Shown one piece after another: positions 33,753 through 37,202 of a stretch of DNA of 37,202 nucleotides. How positions within the stretch are numbered: the first letter of the stretch is position 1; each line of letters opens with the position of its first letter. The translations under genes were made by a program, and so were the position numbers. The stretch is taken from positions 1-37,202 of the forward strand of contig JANTHP010000003.1 of NCBI GenBank assembly GCA_024762395.1. The letters run 5' to 3'. Origin of the DNA: Anaerolineae bacterium. GTDB taxonomy: Bacteria; Chloroflexota; Anaerolineae; Promineifilales; Promineifilaceae. The notes under the pieces are model-generated. The model made no database searches. It worked only from the letters and a program-made list of their open reading frames with translations, and had not been told where the DNA came from.

Positions 33753-33824
33753 GGTAACTCGTAGTTACCAATTGAATACGTGAAATCACAGAGGCCATCG
33801 AGTTGATACAACTACGATGGCCTC
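33753..33824 (+). promoter_or_regulatory. Structured leader of the str operon
   Basis: Two hairpins: GGTAACT/AGTTACC (33753-33769) and a strong GAGGCCATCG/CGATGGCCTC (33791-33824) whose loop itself pairs (AGTTG/CAACT). No T-tract follows. It could be a regulatory leader; whether a ribosomal protein binds it cannot be told. Confidence 0.5.
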
Positions 33825-33932
33825 CATTTGTCGGGAAGTTGTGATTGTTGTCAGCCAGACAACAAAAATCACAGAATTTATCATGGGTTGTTGCCATAAG
33901 AGCGACACAGACCGATAAGGAGATAGGTTAGA

Positions 33933-34349
33933 GTGCCTACAATAAATCAACTTGTGCGTAAAGGGCGCAAGACAAAGTCAAAGAAAAGTACAGCGCCGGC
34001 GTTGCAGTGGACATTCAATTCTTTTAAGCAGCGGCGTGTGCGTCAGTCCAAAGGCTCGCCTCAGAAACGTGGTGTTTGCACACAAGTAAAGACCATGACG
34101 CCCAAAAAGCCCAATTCGGCCTTGCGTAAGGTCGCCCGCGTGCGTTTAACGAATGGTATTGAAGTGACCGCCTATATTCCTGGTGAAGGGCATAACTTGC
34201 AAGACCACTCAGTTGTTCTGGTGCGTGGTGGGCGTGTGAAGGACCTGCCTGGTGTACGTTATCACATCGTTCGTGGCACATTGGATTCCGATGGTGTCGA
34301 GGATCGAAAGAAAGCCCGCTCGAAATATGGCGCTAAAACGCCCAAGTGA
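33933..34349 (+). CDS. rpsL: 30S ribosomal protein S12
   Basis: Decoding-site ribosomal protein, 138 aa. [14 protein letters not shown] opens the protein. The insertion before [10 protein letters not shown] is of the Gram-positive type (E. coli lacks it). [17 protein letters not shown] carries the lysine that corresponds to Lys42, and [24 protein letters not shown] is the second conserved loop with Lys87-equivalent. The residues usually changed in streptomycin resistance are wild type. The start is GTG at 33933 behind AAGGAG. First gene of the S12-S7-EF-G-EF-Tu operon. Confidence 0.98.
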   Translation: MPTINQLVRKGRKTKSKKSTAPALQWTFNSFKQRRVRQSKGSPQKRGVCTQVKTMTPKKPNSALRKVARVRLTNGIEVTAYIPGEGHNLQDHSVVLVRGGRVKDLPGVRYHIVRGTLDSDGVEDRKKARSKYGAKTPK

Positions 34350-34396
34350 GTGCGCTCACAGTAGTCGTGGTTTAGTAACAGACGGAGAATAGAGAA

Positions 34397-34867
34397 ATGC
34401 CAAGACGTTATCGTCCGGAAAAAAGAATTGTTGAACCTGATTTGCGCTACAATAATGTTCATGTCGCCATGTTTGTGAATCGCTTGATGAAAAGCGGTAA
34501 GAAGAGCACAGCGCAGCGAGTTTTATATGATAGTTTTGCAATCATTGAAGAGCGGGCTAAACGGCCTGCGGTTGAGGTGTTTGAACAAGCGCTTGAGAAT
34601 GTGATGCCGCGTGTTGAAGTTAAACCGCGACGGGTAGGTGGCGCTACTTATCAGGTTCCTATTCCTGTTGATGCGGCTCGTCAAACCTCTTTATCAATGC
34701 GTTGGTTGTTGGCTGCAGCTCGTAGCCGTGGCGGCCGGTCTATGGCGGAAAAATTAGCTAACGAGTTCATGGATGCTGTGAATAACCAGGGCGCGGCAGT
34801 GAAACGGCGTGATGATACGCACCGGATGGCAGAAGCCAATCGCGCGTTCTCCCATTTCCGTTTTTAA
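34397..34867 (+). CDS. rpsG: 30S ribosomal protein S7
   Basis: Primary 16S rRNA 3'-domain binding protein, 156 aa, standard length. Features: MPRRYRPEKR start, the FVNRLMKSGKKSTAQRVLYD helix region, FEQALENVMPRVEVKPRRVGGATYQVP (the beta-hairpin), and the C-terminal KLANEFMDAVNNQGAAVKRRDDTHRMAEANRAF. ATG at 34397 follows GGAG. It lies 47 bp after rpsL and 18 bp before fusA. Confidence 0.98.
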   Translation: MPRRYRPEKRIVEPDLRYNNVHVAMFVNRLMKSGKKSTAQRVLYDSFAIIEERAKRPAVEVFEQALENVMPRVEVKPRRVGGATYQVPIPVDAARQTSLSMRWLLAAARSRGGRSMAEKLANEFMDAVNNQGAAVKRRDDTHRMAEANRAFSHFRF

Positions 34868-34885
34868 TTTTGGTTGGATTTTCTG

Positions 34886-36967
34886 ATGAGTGATCGTTAT
34901 CCCTTAGATCGTGTTCGTAATATTGGCATCATTGCTCACATAGATGCCGGTAAAACCACGACTACCGAACGAATCTTATACTATACCGGCGTGATTCATC
35001 GTATGGGTGAAGTCCACGAAGGTACTGCCACCATGGATCATATGGAGCAGGAACAAGAGCGTGGCATAACGATCACCTCTGCGGCTACAACAACCTATTG
35101 GCGTAAACACCAGATTAATATCATTGATACGCCAGGCCATATTGACTTCACGGCCGAAGTGCAGCGCAGCTTGCGTGTGCTTGACGGCGGCGTCGTCGCC
35201 TTTGATGCAGTAGCCGGTGTTGAACCTCAGTCTGAAACCGTCTGGCGTCAGGCGGATGAATATAACGTGCCTCGCATCTGTTTTGTGAACAAAATGGATC
35301 GTGTGGGCGCCAACTTCGTTCGCACAATCAGCATGATTCGGGAACGTTTGGGCGCCAATCCAATTGCCATACAATGGCCGATTGGCGAAGAATCTGATTT
35401 CCGCGGCATTGTTGATTTGCTGACAATGGAAGCTTTTGTCTGGGAGGATGATGATTTGGGCGCAGACCCTCAGATCGTACCCATCCCTGATGATGTGGTT
35501 GAAGATGCTGAAAATGCGCGACAGACGATTATTGAGCGCATTGTTGAAACAGATGACGAGCTTATGCTTCGTTATCTTGATGAGGAAGAGATAACTGCCG
35601 AGGAGCTGCGGGCTGTGCTTCGTGCTGCCACAGTGAAAGGACAGGTGACGCCCGTCTTGTGTGGGACAGCCTTGCGTAACAAGGGCGTGCAGCGGCTTTT
35701 GGACGCGATTGTATATTACTTGCCTTCTCCTTTGGATGTCCCTCCCATTAGTGGCGTAAATCCCTTCACGGGTAGCGAAGAATCTCGTGCCGCTAAGGAT
35801 GAGGAGCCTTTATCCGCGCTTGTTTTCAAGATTGTGACAGACCCTTATGTGGGTAAGTTGGCGTACTTCCGCGTGTATTCTGGAGTTTTGAGAAGCGGTG
35901 ATTCGGTTTTGAATAGCGCCAAAAACAGAAAAGAGCGGATCGGCCGTATTCTGCGAATGCACGCCGATCGCCGTGAAGATTTGAAAGAAGTCCGGGCCGG
36001 CGATATCGCTGCTACCCTAGGGTTGAAAACTACCTTTACCGGGGAAACGCTTTGCGATATGAAAGCCCCCATCATTTTGGAATCAATTGACTTTCCAGAG
36101 CCGGTAATATCCTTAGCCATTGAACCAAAAACAAATGCCGATCAGGATAAAATGGGCATTGCCTTGCGTGCCTTGGCTGAAGAAGACCCCACATTCCAGG
36201 TGAAAACCGACGAGCAGACCGCTCAAACAATTCTTTACGGCATGGGCGAGCTGCATTTGGAGGTGTTGGTTGATCGTATGTTGCGCGAGTTTAAAGTAGC
36301 CGCCAATGTTGGTCAGCCGCGAGTAGCTTACCGTGAAACCATCACTCGCGTTGTTGAGAGGGCGGAAATGCGTTTTGTCCGCCAAACAGGCGGGAGAGGG
36401 CAGTACGCACATGTCGTTTTGCGGCTTGAACCATTAGAGCCTGGGGCTGGATTTGTTTTTGAAAATGCAATAGTTGGCGGCTCCATCCCCAAAGAATACA
36501 TTAAGCCTGTTGAGGCAGGCATTCGAGAGGCTTTGGGTGGCGGCGTAATGGCTGGTTATCCTTTGGTGGATATTAAAGCTGTACTTTATGACGGTTCATT
36601 CCATGAAGTTGACTCTTCTGAAATGGCATTTAAGATTGCGGGTTCAATGGCTTTAAGAGAAGGTGCGCAGAAAGGTGCCCCGGTTTTGTTGGAGCCAATT
36701 ATGTCTATTGAGGTCGTGACTCCTGAGGAATATACAGGAGATGTCATTGGTAACCTTTCGGCGCGCCGAGGGGCCATTGAGGGTATGGAAATGCGATCTG
36801 AAGGCCTTCAATCTATCAAGGCAAAAGTACCGCTGTCGGAGATGTTTGGATATGCTACTCGTTTGCGTTCTATGACACAAGGACGAGGAACCTTCACGAT
36901 GGAATTTGAGCATTATGCTCCGGTGAGTGATGCTATTGCGCAAGCGGTATTGAAGGGGAGTCTCTAG
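34886..36967 (+). CDS. fusA: Translation elongation factor G
   Basis: GTPase that drives translocation of tRNA and mRNA, 693 aa. G1 [13 protein letters not shown] is at 17-29, then the RGITITSAA switch I, DTPGH at 81-85, NKMD at 135-138, and a [11 protein letters not shown]5-like segment. Domains II-V follow, including VAYRETIT and [11 protein letters not shown] (domain IV) with GGSIPKEYI, ending in FEHYAPV. ATG at 34886 begins [12 protein letters not shown]; a TTG 12 bases upstream is less likely. No strong ribosome site is seen, and coupling to rpsG 18 bp away is plausible. tuf follows 72 bp downstream. Confidence 0.98.
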   Translation: MSDRYPLDRVRNIGIIAHIDAGKTTTTERILYYTGVIHRMGEVHEGTATMDHMEQEQERGITITSAATTTYWRKHQINIIDTPGHIDFTAEVQRSLRVLDGGVVAFDAVAGVEPQSETVWRQADEYNVPRICFVNKMDRVGANFVRTISMIRERLGANPIAIQWPIGEESDFRGIVDLLTMEAFVWEDDDLGADPQIVPIPDDVVEDAENARQTIIERIVETDDELMLRYLDEEEITAEELRAVLRAATVKGQVTPVLCGTALRNKGVQRLLDAIVYYLPSPLDVPPISGVNPFTGSEESRAAKDEEPLSALVFKIVTDPYVGKLAYFRVYSGVLRSGDSVLNSAKNRKERIGRILRMHADRREDLKEVRAGDIAATLGLKTTFTGETLCDMKAPIILESIDFPEPVISLAIEPKTNADQDKMGIALRALAEEDPTFQVKTDEQTAQTILYGMGELHLEVLVDRMLREFKVAANVGQPRVAYRETITRVVERAEMRFVRQTGGRGQYAHVVLRLEPLEPGAGFVFENAIVGGSIPKEYIKPVEAGIREALGGGVMAGYPLVDIKAVLYDGSFHEVDSSEMAFKIAGSMALREGAQKGAPVLLEPIMSIEVVTPEEYTGDVIGNLSARRGAIEGMEMRSEGLQSIKAKVPLSEMFGYATRLRSMTQGRGTFTMEFEHYAPVSDAIAQAVLKGSL

Positions 36968-37039
36968 TTAGTAATCAAACGCCGGGAATCCGGTATTATG
37001 TTTTAATAATTGTTTAATTGGTAAAGAGGATAGGGAAAA

Positions 37040-37202
37040 ATGGCCAAAGAAAAATTTGTACGGGAAAAGCCACACTGCAATATCGGCACCATCGGTCACA
37101 TTGACCATGGTAAAACCACATTGACAGCGGCAATTACCAAAACCTTGTCACTGAAAGGCTGGGCAGATTTCTCAGCATTCGATGAAATTGACAACGCTCC
37201 GG
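37040..37202 (+). CDS. tuf: Translation elongation factor Tu, 5' part
   Basis: GTPase delivering aminoacyl-tRNA to the ribosome. The window ends after 54 codons. The visible part starts [19 protein letters not shown], with the P-loop [11 protein letters not shown] (residues 19-29), then GWADF and DEIDNAP, the segment just before switch I. ATG at 37040 follows AGAGGATAGGG. It is fourth in the rpsL-rpsG-fusA-tuf order. The 72-bp spacer after fusA has only a small CCGGGAATCCGG hairpin. Confidence 0.97.
   Translation, partial: MAKEKFVREKPHCNIGTIGHIDHGKTTLTAAITKTLSLKGWADFSAFDEIDNAP

Noticed and set aside
33655-33897. 80-codon minus-strand frame in the rpoB-rpsL spacer
   Set aside because: Covers the terminator, promoter and hairpins of the spacer; Cys/His-rich look is likely chance.

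Overview
The window is one contiguous piece of a bacterial chromosome with moderately high GC. Gene content and style suggest a member of the Chloroflexota (Anaerolineae-like). The hints are the long Lgt and NuoL, two nuoM copies, a T-box in front of leuS, a 138-residue S12 of the Gram-positive type, and an unusual ATP synthase b subunit. The phylum is an inference, not proven.

Layout. (1) 1-8.9 kb, lipid and envelope genes: the 3' end of pssA, two tandem DUF374 acyltransferases, an ABC ATPase with a permease fused to a SpoIIM-like domain, lgt coupled to a second CDP-alcohol phosphatidyltransferase, an alkaline-phosphatase-superfamily phosphodiesterase, and an AIM24-family protein. (2) 9.0-21.5 kb, all minus strand, bioenergetic membrane sectors: nuoA, then nuoH-J-K-L-M-M-N, then atpZ/I-atpB-atpE-atpF. 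Every complex I membrane subunit is here and no peripheral-arm subunit. The Fo genes are here and no F1 catalytic gene. (3) 22.0-29.3 kb, translation and amino-acid genes: two tRNA-Ala genes, a leuS T-box leader apparently interrupted by one of them, an alpha/beta hydrolase, leuS, DAHP synthase, AroH-type chorismate mutase and asnA. (4) 29.5-37.2 kb, transcription and translation core: rpoB without rpoC, rpsL, rpsG, fusA and the start of tuf.

The membrane-sector block forms a proton circuit. Complex I pumps protons through its antiporter-like subunits (L, M, M, N) and Fo returns them to make ATP, so co-locating the two membrane domains is functionally coherent even though their soluble partners must be encoded elsewhere.

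Repeats are a strong theme. The palindrome ACGGCCGT occurs about 39 times by eye, where chance would give about one, recalling HIP1 of cyanobacteria. Intergenic regions also carry short palindromes around GGGAATT/AATTCCC-type cores, a 95-bp MITE-like element in two copies, and TAGTCG-type and AATTGTCAA-type degenerate simple repeats.

Strongest leads: the T-box with a nested tRNA-Ala gene, the ACGGCCGT motif, the split of membrane from soluble sectors, the b subunit carrying only the delta C-terminal domain, the second NuoM lacking its TM7 lysine, the Lgt with an RpoA-CTD-like insert, the ABC-2/SpoIIM fusion, and a large Trp-rich insertion in RpoB.
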